Below, piece by piece: positions 1 to 8,396 of a stretch of 39,044 nucleotides of DNA (the first letter of the stretch is position 1; each line of letters begins with the position of its first letter). Source of the stretch: Oscillospiraceae bacterium (GTDB taxonomy: Bacteria; Bacillota; Clostridia; Oscillospirales; Ruminococcaceae); the NCBI GenBank assembly GCA_017442085.1, contig JAFSAW010000019.1, forward strand, positions 1 through 39,044, in the 5' to 3' direction. Below the pieces are notes generated by a model. It searched no databases and was not told the origin of the DNA. It was given only the letters and a program-made list of their open reading frames with translations. Position numbers and translations under genes: made by a program.

Positions 1-1500
1 CCTGCAACAGGCCACCGTCTTGACGGTCTTGTAACTTCCATGATGGAAGCTGTTGCAGAAACAGACGAAGAACTGTTTGAAAAATACTTCAGCGGCGAAC
101 AGTTTACAAAAGCAGAAATCATCAAAGGTATCAAAGCAGGCTTCAAGGCAGGTACAATCACACCTGTTATGTGCGGTTCCTCCACACTTATGGAAGGTCT
201 TGACCTTACACTTGAAACACTTTATGCCCTTGTTCCAACACCGGAAGACACAGAAGGCACAGAACTTCTCATCGGTGATACAGAAGTTACACTTCCATTC
301 AACGAAAACAGCCAGGTTGCAGCACTTGTTTTCAAAACAGTTGCAGACCCGTTCGTTGGCAAAATGAGCTTTGTTAAAGTGCTCAGCGGCAACCTTAAAT
401 CTGACTCCAACGTTGTTAACACAACAACAGGCGAACCTGAAAGAATGGGTAAAGTTCTCTTTGTTCGCGGCAAAAAACAGATAGACGCTGAATACATCAA
501 AGCAGGCGACATCGGCGCAGTAACAAAACTTGCAAACGCAAAAACAGGCGATATTCTCTGTGACCCACAGAACGAATATAAATATCCTGCATTCGAATTC
601 CCTAACCCAACACTTGAAATGTGCATCAAGCCAAAGAAAAAAGGCGAAGAAGCAAAAATCTCCGCTTCCCTGCAGAGAATTATGGAAGAAGACTGCACAG
701 TTGGCTACCGTCAGGATGTAGAAACAAGCCAGCAGCTTATCAAAGGTCTTGGCGAACAGCACCTTGATGTTGTGCTTGCAAAAATGAAAGGCAAATTCGG
801 CGTTGAAGCAGAACTTAGCCAGGCAAGAGTGGCTTACCGCGAAACAATCCGCAAAAAAGTGGAACTTGTTGAAGGTAAACACAAGAAACAGTCCGGCGGT
901 CACGGTCAGTACGGTCACGTTAAAATCACATTCGAACCACACGACGGCGAAGAACTTATCTTTGAAGAAGAAGTATTCGGCGGTTCTGTTCCAAAGAACT
1001 ACTTCCCTGCAGTTGAAAAAGGTCTTCAGGGCGCAATCAAATACGGTGTATTGGCAGGCTATCCTGTAGTTGGTCTTAAAGCAACACTTATGGACGGCTC
1101 CTACCATGCAGTTGACTCCAGCGAAATGGCATTTAAACTTGCTGCAACACTTGCCTACAAAGCAGGTCTGCCAAAAGCAAGCCCAGTGCTTCTTGAACCA
1201 TTCGGCACACTTACAGCTTATGTTCCAAGCGCAAACGCAGGCGACGTAATGGGCGAAGTTAACAAACGCCGCGGCCGTGTTCTGGGTCTTGACCCTGCAG
1301 AAGACGGTATGCAGGCTGTATTGGCAGAATGCCCAATGAGTGAAATGTCCAACTTTACAACATACATCCGCTCACTTACAGCAGGTGCAGGTTGGTTTAC
1401 ATTTGAATTTGTAAGATACGAACAGCTTCCTGCACATCTTGAAGAAAAAGTAATCGCAGAAGCTAAAGAATTTATCAACGTTAAATACGACGAAGAGTAA
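1..1500 (+). CDS. fusA: Elongation factor G-like GTPase, C-terminal part (5' end outside window)
   Basis: The reading frame is open from base 1 and ends at TAA 1498-1500, giving 499 residues; a whole EF-G is about 690, so the N-terminal GTPase motifs lie upstream of the window. The visible part covers the end of the G domain, domain II, and domains III-V. Domain IV is marked by SGGHGQYGHVK and by GVLAGYPVVGLKATLMDGSYH; domain V by GEVNKRRGRVLG. The family moves tRNA and mRNA through the ribosome using GTP. Several normally strict positions differ from the main EF-G (GAGWFTFEF where GRGTYTMEF is usual), so this may be the EF-G2/FusA2-type paralogue rather than the principal translocase. Codon use is strongly biased (ACA, CTT, GAA), as in lysS and greA, suggesting high expression. 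A strong terminator follows directly. Confidence 0.9.
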   Translation, partial: PATGHRLDGLVTSMMEAVAETDEELFEKYFSGEQFTKAEIIKGIKAGFKAGTITPVMCGSSTLMEGLDLTLETLYALVPTPEDTEGTELLIGDTEVTLPFNENSQVAALVFKTVADPFVGKMSFVKVLSGNLKSDSNVVNTTTGEPERMGKVLFVRGKKQIDAEYIKAGDIGAVTKLANAKTGDILCDPQNEYKYPAFEFPNPTLEMCIKPKKKGEEAKISASLQRIMEEDCTVGYRQDVETSQQLIKGLGEQHLDVVLAKMKGKFGVEAELSQARVAYRETIRKKVELVEGKHKKQSGGHGQYGHVKITFEPHDGEELIFEEEVFGGSVPKNYFPAVEKGLQGAIKYGVLAGYPVVGLKATLMDGSYHAVDSSEMAFKLAATLAYKAGLPKASPVLLEPFGTLTAYVPSANAGDVMGEVNKRRGRVLGLDPAEDGMQAVLAECPMSEMSNFTTYIRSLTAGAGWFTFEFVRYEQLPAHLEEKVIAEAKEFINVKYDEE

Positions 1501-1533
1501 ACACAACTCCCTTTTACTTTTAACCGGCAAAGA

Positions 1534-1560
1534 GGGCCCGCAAAACTGTGGGCCTTTTTT
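1534..1560 (+). terminator. Intrinsic terminator of the EF-G-like gene
   Basis: A 7-bp stem (GGCCCGC 1535-1541 with GTGGGCC 1548-1554, one G-U pair) has a 6-nt loop and is followed by six T. It starts 34 bases after the stop codon. Confidence 0.85.
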
Positions 1561-1623
1561 GCTGCCTTTTTTTATCGGCGGTATATTGTTATGTTAAGTA
1601 TGTCATTTTGAATATATTTTTTC

Positions 1624-1690
1624 TGTCATCCTGAGCGTCAGCGAAGGATCTCTCTGTCAGCACAGCACAAGGGCTGCGGGCAGACTGATT
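1624..1690. repeat. Palindromic intergenic repeat, family 1, half copy
   Basis: It begins TGTCATCCTGAGCGTCAGCGAAGGATCTCTC-like (a 5' half) but lacks the inverted 3' half seen in full copies such as 2786-2893. It lies between a terminator and the next promoter and has no coding potential. Confidence 0.7.
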
Positions 1691-1730
1691 TTCTGCAACC
1701 GCGAATGATACCAGCATTGGTTTTATGTTC

Positions 1731-1759
1731 TTGTTTTTTTATCCCATAATATATATAAT
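1731..1759 (+). promoter_or_regulatory. Probable sigma-A promoter of the phospholipase C-like gene
   Basis: TTGTTT (1731-1736) and TATAAT (1754-1759) are separated by 17 bp. The -10 lies inside a 22-bp perfect AT palindrome (1749-1770), which could be an operator or simply low-complexity AT sequence. Confidence 0.55.
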
Positions 1760-1794
1760 ATTATATATATCATTTATAAAAGGAGGGCGGGACT

Positions 1795-2682
1795 ATGCCT
1801 GACGGATATGCACACAAATACAACGGTCAGTGCGCTTTGAATATTGCGGGCTATACACCGCGCAGCTATCATGCTTTTGTTCTTGGCTGCAGCGGCCCCG
1901 ACCTGCTGTATTTTTATCAGATGTACAATCCCTTCCGCAAGTTTTCAATGGCGGACCTGGGGCGTCGTATGCACACCGAAAAAACGGGCCTGTTTCTGCA
2001 GAATATGTTCCGCTTTGCCCAGACAAATGCCCAGAAGGACTACTGCCTTGGCTTTTTGTGCCACTATTCCCTGGACAGTGTTATGCACCCGTATGTAAAC
2101 TATATCACCACAGCCTATGCCCACCCCTACAACCGCGATTTTGGCCACGGCTGGTTTGAAAGCAGTCTGGACAGTCATCTCTATCACAGCCAGTACGGCG
2201 AAGCTGCCGCCAACCCGGCACAGTACATCCCCGAAATCAAAAAGATGTATCTCGACCAGATTGTCACACTGTTCAAGCAGGCGGTGGAGGCAACCTATCA
2301 GGATATATGCTATGACCGCAGCGAATATACAAAGCTGTTCAGCGACTATCGCTGGATTAAAAAGGCGTTGTATTCTCCGGGCAGGCTTAAACACAGCTTT
2401 ACCCGCATTGCCGAGCTTTGCCTTGGCCACCCCAAAGGCTATATTGCCTGCCGTATGCAGCCCTGCACCGAACCCATACAGGACGTTGCAATGTGGCGCA
2501 ACAACGAGATGGGCTTTTTCTGCGACAGCACCATAGAAGAATTGCTTGGCAAGGCAAACCAGCAGAGTGCCGACTATATAAAAGTTGGGCTGGACTATTT
2601 TGCAGGGGTATACACAATCCGTGACCTGCTGGAAGATATCGGCAACAAAAGCTATGTTACGGGTGTAACAATAGACCTGTAA
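1795..2682 (+). CDS. Zinc-dependent phospholipase C-like protein
   Basis: 295 residues. The start is fixed by AGGAGG at 1781-1786, 8 bp before the ATG. The protein resembles the bacterial Zn_dep_PLPC family: the N-terminus carries a His soon after the start (PDGYAHKY), then SYHAFVLGCSGPDLLYFY, a conserved CHYSLDSVMHPYV segment near residue 90 and HGWFESSLDSH near residue 120; these His and Asp residues are the likely metal ligands. Characterised members hydrolyse phospholipids, but most clostridial homologues of this size are uncharacterised and the substrate cannot be told from sequence. No signal peptide is visible, unlike secreted phospholipase C toxins, so a cytoplasmic role is more likely. 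It appears monocistronic. Confidence 0.75.
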   Translation: MPDGYAHKYNGQCALNIAGYTPRSYHAFVLGCSGPDLLYFYQMYNPFRKFSMADLGRRMHTEKTGLFLQNMFRFAQTNAQKDYCLGFLCHYSLDSVMHPYVNYITTAYAHPYNRDFGHGWFESSLDSHLYHSQYGEAAANPAQYIPEIKKMYLDQIVTLFKQAVEATYQDICYDRSEYTKLFSDYRWIKKALYSPGRLKHSFTRIAELCLGHPKGYIACRMQPCTEPIQDVAMWRNNEMGFFCDSTIEELLGKANQQSADYIKVGLDYFAGVYTIRDLLEDIGNKSYVTGVTIDL

Positions 2683-2763
2683 AAAACGGTTAAAAAGGTA
2701 AACACCCAATGTCATTCAGTTAAGCAAATTTCAAAGATATCAACTTAATATAACAAAAGTTAA

Positions 2764-2893
2764 ATGTCATTCTGAGCACGCCATTTGTCATTCTGAGCGC
2801 AGCGAAGAATCTCTCGGTCTGCACAGTACAGCGGCTGACGGCAGACCGATTAAACCGGGAGATGCTTCGCCACTTGCGTTTTTCAGAATGACA
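2764..2893. repeat. Family 1 palindromic repeat (full copy plus a short 5' fragment)
   Basis: A truncated start (2764-2782) is followed by a full copy at 2786-2893. The left half TGTCATTCTGAGCGCAGCG and the right half ending TTTTTCAGAATGACA are imperfect inverted repeats, so a transcript would fold into a hairpin of about 100 nt. Confidence 0.8.
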
Positions 2894-3050
2894 TATTTTT
2901 TGTTGACTTAATTACACGGGTAAACTATCATTTTTGCCATTATGACAGGCATAAAACAGAAAACAGAGCATATAATTTATCAGTACGGGCAGAAAACACC
3001 TGTAAAAAATGAAAAATATGTGTTTTGGTTGGAAAAATCCACAAAAGTTA

Positions 3051-3079
3051 TTGACTTTTTGTGCTTTTATCTATATACT
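3051..3079 (+). promoter_or_regulatory. greA promoter
   Basis: TTGACT (3051-3056) and TATACT (3074-3079) with 17-bp spacing make a near-consensus sigma-A promoter. The predicted start near 3086 gives a leader of about 77 nt before the TTG start codon. Confidence 0.8.
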
Positions 3080-3105
3080 ATGATAATGTCATTTTAAAGA
3101 TAAAC

Positions 3106-3141
3106 AGCTATGCCCCATCTGAGACACGGCATAGCTTTTTT
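3106..3141 (+). promoter_or_regulatory. Terminator-like hairpin in the greA leader
   Basis: AGCTATGCC (3106-3114) pairs perfectly with GGCATAGCT (3128-3136), followed by T 3136-3141. This is a textbook intrinsic terminator shape, but it lies between the promoter and the greA ribosome binding site (AAGGAG 3148-3153) rather than after a gene. It could attenuate greA and release a short leader RNA. Confidence 0.7.
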
Positions 3142-3162
3142 AACGATAAGGAGATAGTAAAA

Positions 3163-3633
3163 TTGAGTAAAGAAATTTTGTTGACACAGGCAGGTTATGA
3201 TGACCTTGTTAAAGAACTTGATTACCTCAAAAGCGAAAAACGTGCAGAAATTGCAGAAAAAATCAAGGTAGCACGCGGCTTTGGTGACCTTTCCGAAAAC
3301 AGCGAATATGACGAAGCTAAAAACGAACAGGGCCTTGTTGAACAGAAAATCAACGAGCTTGAATACACAATCAAGCACGCAAAAATTGTAAACAAAGAAG
3401 ATGTGCACGCAAACGGCATCAACGTTGGCAGCCACGTAACTGTTGTGGACGAAGACGATTTTGAAGAAGAATACGACATTGTTGGCGCAACAGAATTTGA
3501 CCCGTTCAACAACAAAATCAGCCTTGAAAGCCCAATCGGTGCAGCACTTGTTGGCAAAAAAGAAGGCGACGTTGCAGAAGTTCTGCTTCCAACAGGCGCA
3601 AAAATGAAACTTACAATTGTAAAAGTGGGTTAA
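3163..3633 (+). CDS. greA: Transcription elongation factor GreA
   Basis: GreA rescues backtracked RNA polymerase by stimulating transcript cleavage. The start is TTG 3163, chosen because AAGGAG lies 9 bp upstream and it gives 156 residues, the normal length for GreA (about 158). An earlier in-frame start would add 34 residues encoded by the leader hairpin. The N-terminal coiled coil holds the signature GFGDLSENSEYDEAKNEQ (about residues 37-54), including the acidic tip residues; the C-terminal FKBP-like domain has VGSHVTVVDED and ends with SPIGAALVGKKEGD. The neighbour lysS follows, a common order in Firmicutes, but a repeat and a separate promoter lie between them. Confidence 0.95.
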   Translation: MSKEILLTQAGYDDLVKELDYLKSEKRAEIAEKIKVARGFGDLSENSEYDEAKNEQGLVEQKINELEYTIKHAKIVNKEDVHANGINVGSHVTVVDEDDFEEEYDIVGATEFDPFNNKISLESPIGAALVGKKEGDVAEVLLPTGAKMKLTIVKVG

Positions 3634-3668
3634 TCATTTGCAGCTGATGCTACAATAAATTGAAAATC

Positions 3669-3746
3669 TGTCATTCTGAGGAACTTTTGTTCCGAAGAAT
3701 CTCACGGCTTGTACGCACGGGATTCTTCGCTTATGCTCGGAATGAC
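3669..3746. repeat. Family 1 palindromic repeat, short form
   Basis: TGTCATTCTGAGGAAC at the left and CTCGGAATGAC at the right are inverted, with GAAGAATCTC and GGGATTCTTC pairing inside. It makes a 78-nt hairpin between greA and lysS. Confidence 0.8.
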
Positions 3747-3818
3747 TTTTTAATTTGTATTTTTGCTTTTATACAATATTATCCGCCGCCATAAGCCTAT
3801 TTTTGTAATGTAAATATA

Positions 3819-3847
3819 TTGCGGCAAAGCTTTGTTTGTGGTACAAT
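3819..3847 (+). promoter_or_regulatory. Candidate lysS promoter
   Basis: TTGCGG (3819-3824) and TACAAT (3842-3847) are 17 bp apart. The -35 is weak. The leader would be about 90 nt. Confidence 0.45.
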
Positions 3848-3943
3848 AATTTAATAATGGATTAGTATGTCCGCAGGGCAGACGGTCCGTTTGTACAAAA
3901 CAGTTTTTTACCAATTTCACATAAATATAAAAAGGAGAATAAA

Positions 3944-5455
3944 ATGGAACAGAAAAATCCAAACATTGAAACAGTTGAAACAGAAGTTTCTTTAAGCGAA
4001 ATTCTGCAGGTTCGCCGCGACAAGCTTAAAGCATTGCAGGAAAAAGGCCAGGACCCATTTGCAAAAACAAAGTTCAATGTTACAAGCTATGCCAAAACAG
4101 AAGTGGACAACTTTGACGACGAAGCAGTAGAAGTTAAAACAGTAAGCCTTGCAGGCCGCATTATGTCCAAACGTGTTATGGGCAAAGCTGCATTTATGGA
4201 TTTGAGAGACAACAGCGGCAAAATTCAGCTTTATCTGCGTCAGGATGCTCTTGGCGTTGACTATTTTAAAGAAGTTTGCACATGGGACATCGGTGATATC
4301 GCAGGCGTTACAGGCGAGGTTTTCCGCACAAAACACGGCGAAGTTTCCATCCGTGTAAAAGCAATCGAACTGCTCAGCAAATCCTTGCTTCCGCTTCCTG
4401 AAAAATTCCACGGTCTTAAAGACCAGGATACACGCTACCGTCAGAGAGAACTTGACCTTATCGTAAACCCTGAAGTTAAGGATACATTTGTAAAACGCAG
4501 CCAGATTCTGCGCACACTCCGCGAATTTCTTGACAACCGCGGCTTCCTTGAAGTTGACACACCAATCCTCAACCCAATCGAAATCGGTGCAAGTGCACGT
4601 CCTTTCTACACACACCACAACACACTTGATATGGATATGGTGCTGCGTATCGAAACAGAACTTTATCTCAAACGCCTTATCGTTGGCGGCTTTGACAAAG
4701 TTTACGAAGTTGGCCGCATCTTCCGCAACGAAGGTATGGACACAAAGCACAACCCTGAATTTACATCCATCGAGCTTTATCAGGCATACACAGACTACAA
4801 CGGTATGATGGACCTTGTTGAAGATATGATGAAAACAGTTGCTTCCAAAGTTTGCGGCACACTGGAAATTCCATATCAGGGCAACACAATCAACCTTGGT
4901 CACTGGGAGCGTATGACAATGAAAGAAGCTGTTAAAAAATACAGCGGCGTTGACTTTGACACAATCGCAACAGACGAAGAAGCAATTGCAATTGCAAAAC
5001 AGCACAATGTTGACCTGCCTGAAGTTCCAAGCAAAGGCGCAATCCTTGCAGAATTCTTTGATGCTTTTGTTGAAGACAAGCTTATCCAGCCAACATTTAT
5101 CTACGACTACCCTGTAGAAATCTCTCCGCTTGCAAAACGCAAACCGGAAGACCCTGCATTTACAGAACGTTTTGAATACTTTATCAACGCAACAGAATTC
5201 GGCAACGCATTCAGCGAACTCAACGACCCAATCGACCAGCGCGCACGTTTTGAAAAACAGGTTGCAGACCGCAAAGCTCTGGAACCAAACACAAGAGCAC
5301 AGGTTGACTACGACTATGTAACAGCTCTCGAATACGGCCTTGCACCAACAGGCGGCCTTGGCTTTGGCCTTGACAGACTTGTTATGCTGCTTACAGACTC
5401 CAGCAGCATCCGTGACGTACTGCTGTTCCCAACAATGAAACCGCTGGATAAATAA
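3944..5455 (+). CDS. lysS: Lysyl-tRNA synthetase, class II
   Basis: Charges tRNA-Lys with lysine using ATP. 503 residues, full length. AGGAG lies just upstream of the ATG. An N-terminal OB-fold anticodon-binding domain (about residues 70-165, VSLAGRIMSKRVMGKAAF) is followed by the class II core: motif 1 around FLEVDTPILNP, motif 2 RIFRNEGMDTKHNPEFT (about 257-273) and motif 3 GLGFGLDRL (471-479). The last nine codons (FPTMKPLDK) and stop are duplicated at 14229-14258, because an integrated element has recombined into the gene's 3' end. The protein is left intact; only one silent base differs (Thr ACA here, ACT in the distal copy). The gene is now followed by the element's terminator at 5599-5628 rather than by the hairpin at 14310. 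Confidence 0.97.
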   Translation: MEQKNPNIETVETEVSLSEILQVRRDKLKALQEKGQDPFAKTKFNVTSYAKTEVDNFDDEAVEVKTVSLAGRIMSKRVMGKAAFMDLRDNSGKIQLYLRQDALGVDYFKEVCTWDIGDIAGVTGEVFRTKHGEVSIRVKAIELLSKSLLPLPEKFHGLKDQDTRYRQRELDLIVNPEVKDTFVKRSQILRTLREFLDNRGFLEVDTPILNPIEIGASARPFYTHHNTLDMDMVLRIETELYLKRLIVGGFDKVYEVGRIFRNEGMDTKHNPEFTSIELYQAYTDYNGMMDLVEDMMKTVASKVCGTLEIPYQGNTINLGHWERMTMKEAVKKYSGVDFDTIATDEEAIAIAKQHNVDLPEVPSKGAILAEFFDAFVEDKLIQPTFIYDYPVEISPLAKRKPEDPAFTERFEYFINATEFGNAFSELNDPIDQRARFEKQVADRKALEPNTRAQVDYDYVTALEYGLAPTGGLGFGLDRLVMLLTDSSSIRDVLLFPTMKPLDK

Positions 5456-5456
5456 T
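5426..5456 (+). other. Left attachment site (lysS-proximal 31-bp direct repeat)
   Basis: Encodes LysS FPTMKPLDK-stop plus a few bases. It matches 14229-14259 except at 5434 (A here, T at 14237), a silent third-codon position. Since lysS reads into the element, part of these codons probably derives from the element's own attachment site. Confidence 0.88.
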
Positions 5457-5537
5457 TGGTTTAAAATTGGCGAATAAAGTGGTTTAGGTGGCAATAATGG
5501 GGTGAATTTTGATGATTTCTCCAAAATATTTTGTACC

Positions 5538-5558
5538 ACTACACCCAAACTACACCCA
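5538..5558 (+). promoter_or_regulatory. Left arm-type integrase sites (two direct repeats)
   Basis: ACTACACCCA occurs at 5538-5547 and 5549-5558, an 11-bp period (one helical turn), 82 bp from the core repeat. The related ACTGCACCC occurs three times near the other end. A CCAGTTT/AAACTGG inverted repeat (5556-5573) abuts them. Confidence 0.6.
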
Positions 5559-5598
5559 GTTTATGAAAACTGGCAGAAAAGGATATGTTAATAATTAA

Positions 5599-5628
5599 GG
5601 ACAAGAGATAAAACTCTTGTCCTTTTTT
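5599..5628 (+). terminator. Intrinsic terminator inside the left end of the element
   Basis: GGACAAGAG (5599-5607) pairs perfectly with CTCTTGTCC (5614-5622), followed by six T. It would end lysS transcripts and insulate the exporter operon from lysS read-through. Confidence 0.9.
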
Positions 5629-5657
5629 GTTGAAAAATTTTATAAAAGCCCGACACC

Positions 5658-5689
5658 TTTAGTCTGTCTTTAAGGCGGAGACATATAAT
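5658..5689 (+). promoter_or_regulatory. Exporter operon promoter with predicted response-regulator box
   Basis: TTTAGTC (5658-5664), a 4-bp spacer and TTTAAGG (5669-5675) form two direct heptads at 11-bp period, typical of OmpR/PhoB-family sites. TATAAT (5684-5689) follows after 8 bp. The -35 hexamer position (AGTCTG) is far from consensus and lies under the heptads, as expected for an activator-dependent promoter. The same layout occurs at 9785-9816. Confidence 0.65.
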
Positions 5690-5721
5690 TGTTTCTGATA
5701 TTGAAAGGAGAAGTCTGACAG

Positions 5722-7653
5722 ATGAACAATTCAGAAACAGAAATTAAAAAAGAAAATCCAATAAAAAGATTTTTCAAAGGTTTATTGTCGAAATGCAAAA
5801 AGTATAAATTTATTACAGTTGTCACAGTGCTGGCGGTGATACTGCTGTTTTCGCTGTGGCGTCTGAACAATAATATGAAAGAAATTGAAGAAGCTACATA
5901 CAGCTTTGTCCGAACAACAACATTGTCAAGGGACGGGCTGGAAACGGCGGTCAATGTTACAGGCAGTGTGGAGAGTGCAAATACCTCTACAGTAAGCTAC
6001 TCGGCAGGTATGAATTCAAGTGCACCGAAAATCAAAACGGTAAATGCTGCTGTGGGTGACTATGTGCAGGAGGGCGATATTATTGTTGTGCTGGACAATA
6101 CAGATATCCTCGAAAAAATAACCGAACAGCAGGAACTTTTAAGCGAAAAAGCAGCAGAGCTGTATGAAAAATATGAAGATGCTGTTGAAGCTTACGAGGA
6201 TGCTGACGACGCATACGATAACAGCAAAACAGCGTTGGATGCCGCCTACAATGCTATGGTAAATGCGGAAAAGCAATTGAAAGCGGCAAAAAGCAGCATA
6301 GCAGCATTCCAGACAGACTATGACAATGCGGTAAAAGCCGAGGATGCGGCAGGCAAGACATATACAGAAACATACACAAAGCTTGTGAATGATATGAACA
6401 ATGCCGAAAGTGAACTTGCAGCGGCAAAGAGTGATGAGGCAGACAAAAAGGTTGCGGCGGAAAAGGCTGCGTCAGACCTGACCGCATCTCCAGAAGATAC
6501 TGCCTTGAAAGAAGCAAAGGAAGCGGCAAATAAAGCATACAGTGATGCACAGGCCAAAACAGCCGAAGCACAGGCGAAATATGACACGGCAAAGGGATTG
6601 GCTGATGATTTTACAAACAGCCAGACAGCTACAGATTATGCCAAGGCAAAGGAAAACACAAAAACAGCACTGGATAAGCTGAACACCGCCAAGGATGCAG
6701 CAAACTATTCAAGCTATGAATCTGCTTATAACAATGCGGTTTCTGCCTACAATTCTGCTGTTGCAGACAAACAGCAGCTTGACCAGAAGGCAGAAGCGGC
6801 AAAGGAAGCCATGGAACAGGCTTATGAAGCTTATGAGGACAGCCAGACAAACGACACACTGGAAGATTTGCAGGAACAGCTGGAAAACTGCAATCTCAAG
6901 GCCGAAACCAGCGGAAAGGTAACAAACCTTAATGCTGTTGTGGGTAACACAGTTAACGGCACAATTGCAACAATTCAGGATACAGACAGCCTGAAAATAT
7001 CGGTTACTGTAGGGGAAGCTGACATAAACACAGTCTCTGTCGGAATGAAGTGCAAAATCCGCAGTGACGCAACCGAAGGATATATCAGCGGCACTCTTAC
7101 ACAGATTGACCCTGTTTCCAGTCAGGGCGGCAGCTTTGGCGCAGAGGTTACTGTTGACGGAACAGCGCAGGGATTGCTTATCGGTATGAACGCTGATGTT
7201 GATATTATTATATCCGAAGTAAAGGGTTGCTTTACTGTACCTGCAGATGCCATAGGCGAAGATGAACAGGGCAGTTTTATCTATCGTCACACAAGCGGTG
7301 AAGGTGTGGATATGGAGTTTGAAAAGGTTTATGTAACCGTAGGAGAAAACAATGACTACTATGTTGAAATATCTTCTGACCAGCTTAATGAGGGAGATGT
7401 AATCCGCAGCTATGCAGACCTTACAATCGGTATTGAAACTGTAAGCGGAGAAGAAGCGGCACAGATGCAGAACTTTGGCGGTCTGTTAGGCGGCCTTATG
7501 GGCGGCGGAAATATGCCAAACGGCGGCGGTGCACCAGGTAATATGGGTGGCGGCAACCGAGATTTTGGCGGCAACGGCCAGAATGGCGGTCAGCGTCCTA
7601 ATATGCCAAGTGGCGGAGGGTTCCCCGGCGGTAACGGCGGAGGTATGCCATAA
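5722..7653 (+). CDS. HlyD/YknX-type membrane adaptor of an ABC exporter
   Basis: 643 residues, longer than usual for YknX-like adaptors (about 380-500). AAAGGAG lies 11 bp before the ATG. Order: short basic cytoplasmic N-terminus; one membrane helix at about 29-47; first half of the lipoyl-like domain (VNAAVGDYVQEGDIIVVLD, 107-125); a very long Ala-rich coiled coil (about 131-385); second lipoyl half (GKVTNLNAVVGNTV); beta-barrel region; and a Gly/Asn/Pro-rich tail (about 593-643) with many GGG repeats. Such adaptors link a MacB-type transporter to extracellular or wall components. It is the first gene of the three-gene exporter; its stop overlaps the next start by one base (TAATG), implying coupled translation. 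The closest functional analogue is YknXYZ of Bacillus, which protects against a toxic peptide; the substrate here is unknown. Confidence 0.85.
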   Translation: MNNSETEIKKENPIKRFFKGLLSKCKKYKFITVVTVLAVILLFSLWRLNNNMKEIEEATYSFVRTTTLSRDGLETAVNVTGSVESANTSTVSYSAGMNSSAPKIKTVNAAVGDYVQEGDIIVVLDNTDILEKITEQQELLSEKAAELYEKYEDAVEAYEDADDAYDNSKTALDAAYNAMVNAEKQLKAAKSSIAAFQTDYDNAVKAEDAAGKTYTETYTKLVNDMNNAESELAAAKSDEADKKVAAEKAASDLTASPEDTALKEAKEAANKAYSDAQAKTAEAQAKYDTAKGLADDFTNSQTATDYAKAKENTKTALDKLNTAKDAANYSSYESAYNNAVSAYNSAVADKQQLDQKAEAAKEAMEQAYEAYEDSQTNDTLEDLQEQLENCNLKAETSGKVTNLNAVVGNTVNGTIATIQDTDSLKISVTVGEADINTVSVGMKCKIRSDATEGYISGTLTQIDPVSSQGGSFGAEVTVDGTAQGLLIGMNADVDIIISEVKGCFTVPADAIGEDEQGSFIYRHTSGEGVDMEFEKVYVTVGENNDYYVEISSDQLNEGDVIRSYADLTIGIETVSGEEAAQMQNFGGLLGGLMGGGNMPNGGGAPGNMGGGNRDFGGNGQNGGQRPNMPSGGGFPGGNGGGMP

Positions 7654-8396
7654 TGGATAAACCTGATTTTCCTTTTGATGATTTCAAACTTAAAAAGCCT
7701 ATCATTCAGATGAAAAGTATCCGAAAAAGCTATTATATAGGAAAGCCGAATCAGCTGGAAATTCTCCACGGCATAGACCTTACGGTTTATGAGGGTGAAT
7801 TTGTAGCTATTGTAGGCGAAAGCGGCAGCGGCAAGTCCACGCTGATGAACATTATAGGTGCACTTGACCGCCCGACAGAGGGCAGCTATATTCTTGACGG
7901 TGTTGATATACAAAGGGCGGACGACAAAAGCCTGAGCGAGATACGCAACCGAAAAGTAGGTTTTGTATTTCAGACCTTTAATCTTATAGGCAGGCAGTCT
8001 GCACTGAAAAATGTGGAACTGCCTATGCTGTATGCAAAAGTGCCGCAAAAGGAGCGCAATGCCCGTGCAAAACAGCTGCTGGAGATGGTCAATATGTCTG
8101 AACGAATGAATCACCAGCCAAACGAACTCAGCGGCGGACAGAAACAGCGTGTAGCAATTGCAAGGGCGATGGCCAATAACCCTGCCATTATTCTGGCTGA
8201 CGAGCCTACAGGTGCGCTGGACAGTGCAACCAGCCGCACGGTTATGGATATTTTCCATACGCTCAACAAGGAGCACGGAAAAACCATAGTGCTCATCACT
8301 CACAGCCCTGCCCTTGCGGCTGAATGTGACAGAATAATCACCCTTGTTGACGGTGAGATTACTGATGACAGAAAGGGCGGCGGTAAATATGCTTGA
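7653..8396 (+). CDS. MacB/YknY-type ABC transporter ATPase
   Basis: 247 residues. Provides ATP hydrolysis for the exporter. Walker A GESGSGKST (about 55-63), Q-loop FQTFNLI, signature LSGGQKQR, Walker B IILADEPTG with D-loop ALD, and switch His in LITHS are all present, so it should be active. The sequence has the features of the LolD/MacB/YknY subfamily (ALDRPTEG, NVELPMLY). The start ATG overlaps the adaptor's stop, and its own last 8 bases overlap the permease start, so the three genes are translationally coupled. The N-terminal extension of about 18 residues before the ATPase core is slightly longer than usual. Confidence 0.93.
   Translation: MDKPDFPFDDFKLKKPIIQMKSIRKSYYIGKPNQLEILHGIDLTVYEGEFVAIVGESGSGKSTLMNIIGALDRPTEGSYILDGVDIQRADDKSLSEIRNRKVGFVFQTFNLIGRQSALKNVELPMLYAKVPQKERNARAKQLLEMVNMSERMNHQPNELSGGQKQRVAIARAMANNPAIILADEPTGALDSATSRTVMDIFHTLNKEHGKTIVLITHSPALAAECDRIITLVDGEITDDRKGGGKYA

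Noticed and set aside
1749-1770. 22-bp AT palindrome over the phospholipase gene promoter as a specific operator
   Set aside because: It is perfect but made almost only of alternating A and T, which often arises by chance in such promoters; noted with the promoter only.
3061-3162. Longer GreA with 34 extra N-terminal residues
   Set aside because: It would begin at or inside the promoter -10 region and be encoded by the leader hairpin; TTG at 3163 has the ribosome binding site and gives normal length.
3992-5548. 518-codon open frame on the - strand opposite lysS
   Set aside because: It is a shadow of lysS caused by its strong codon bias; Cys/Val/Phe-rich with no domain, and lysS is certain.
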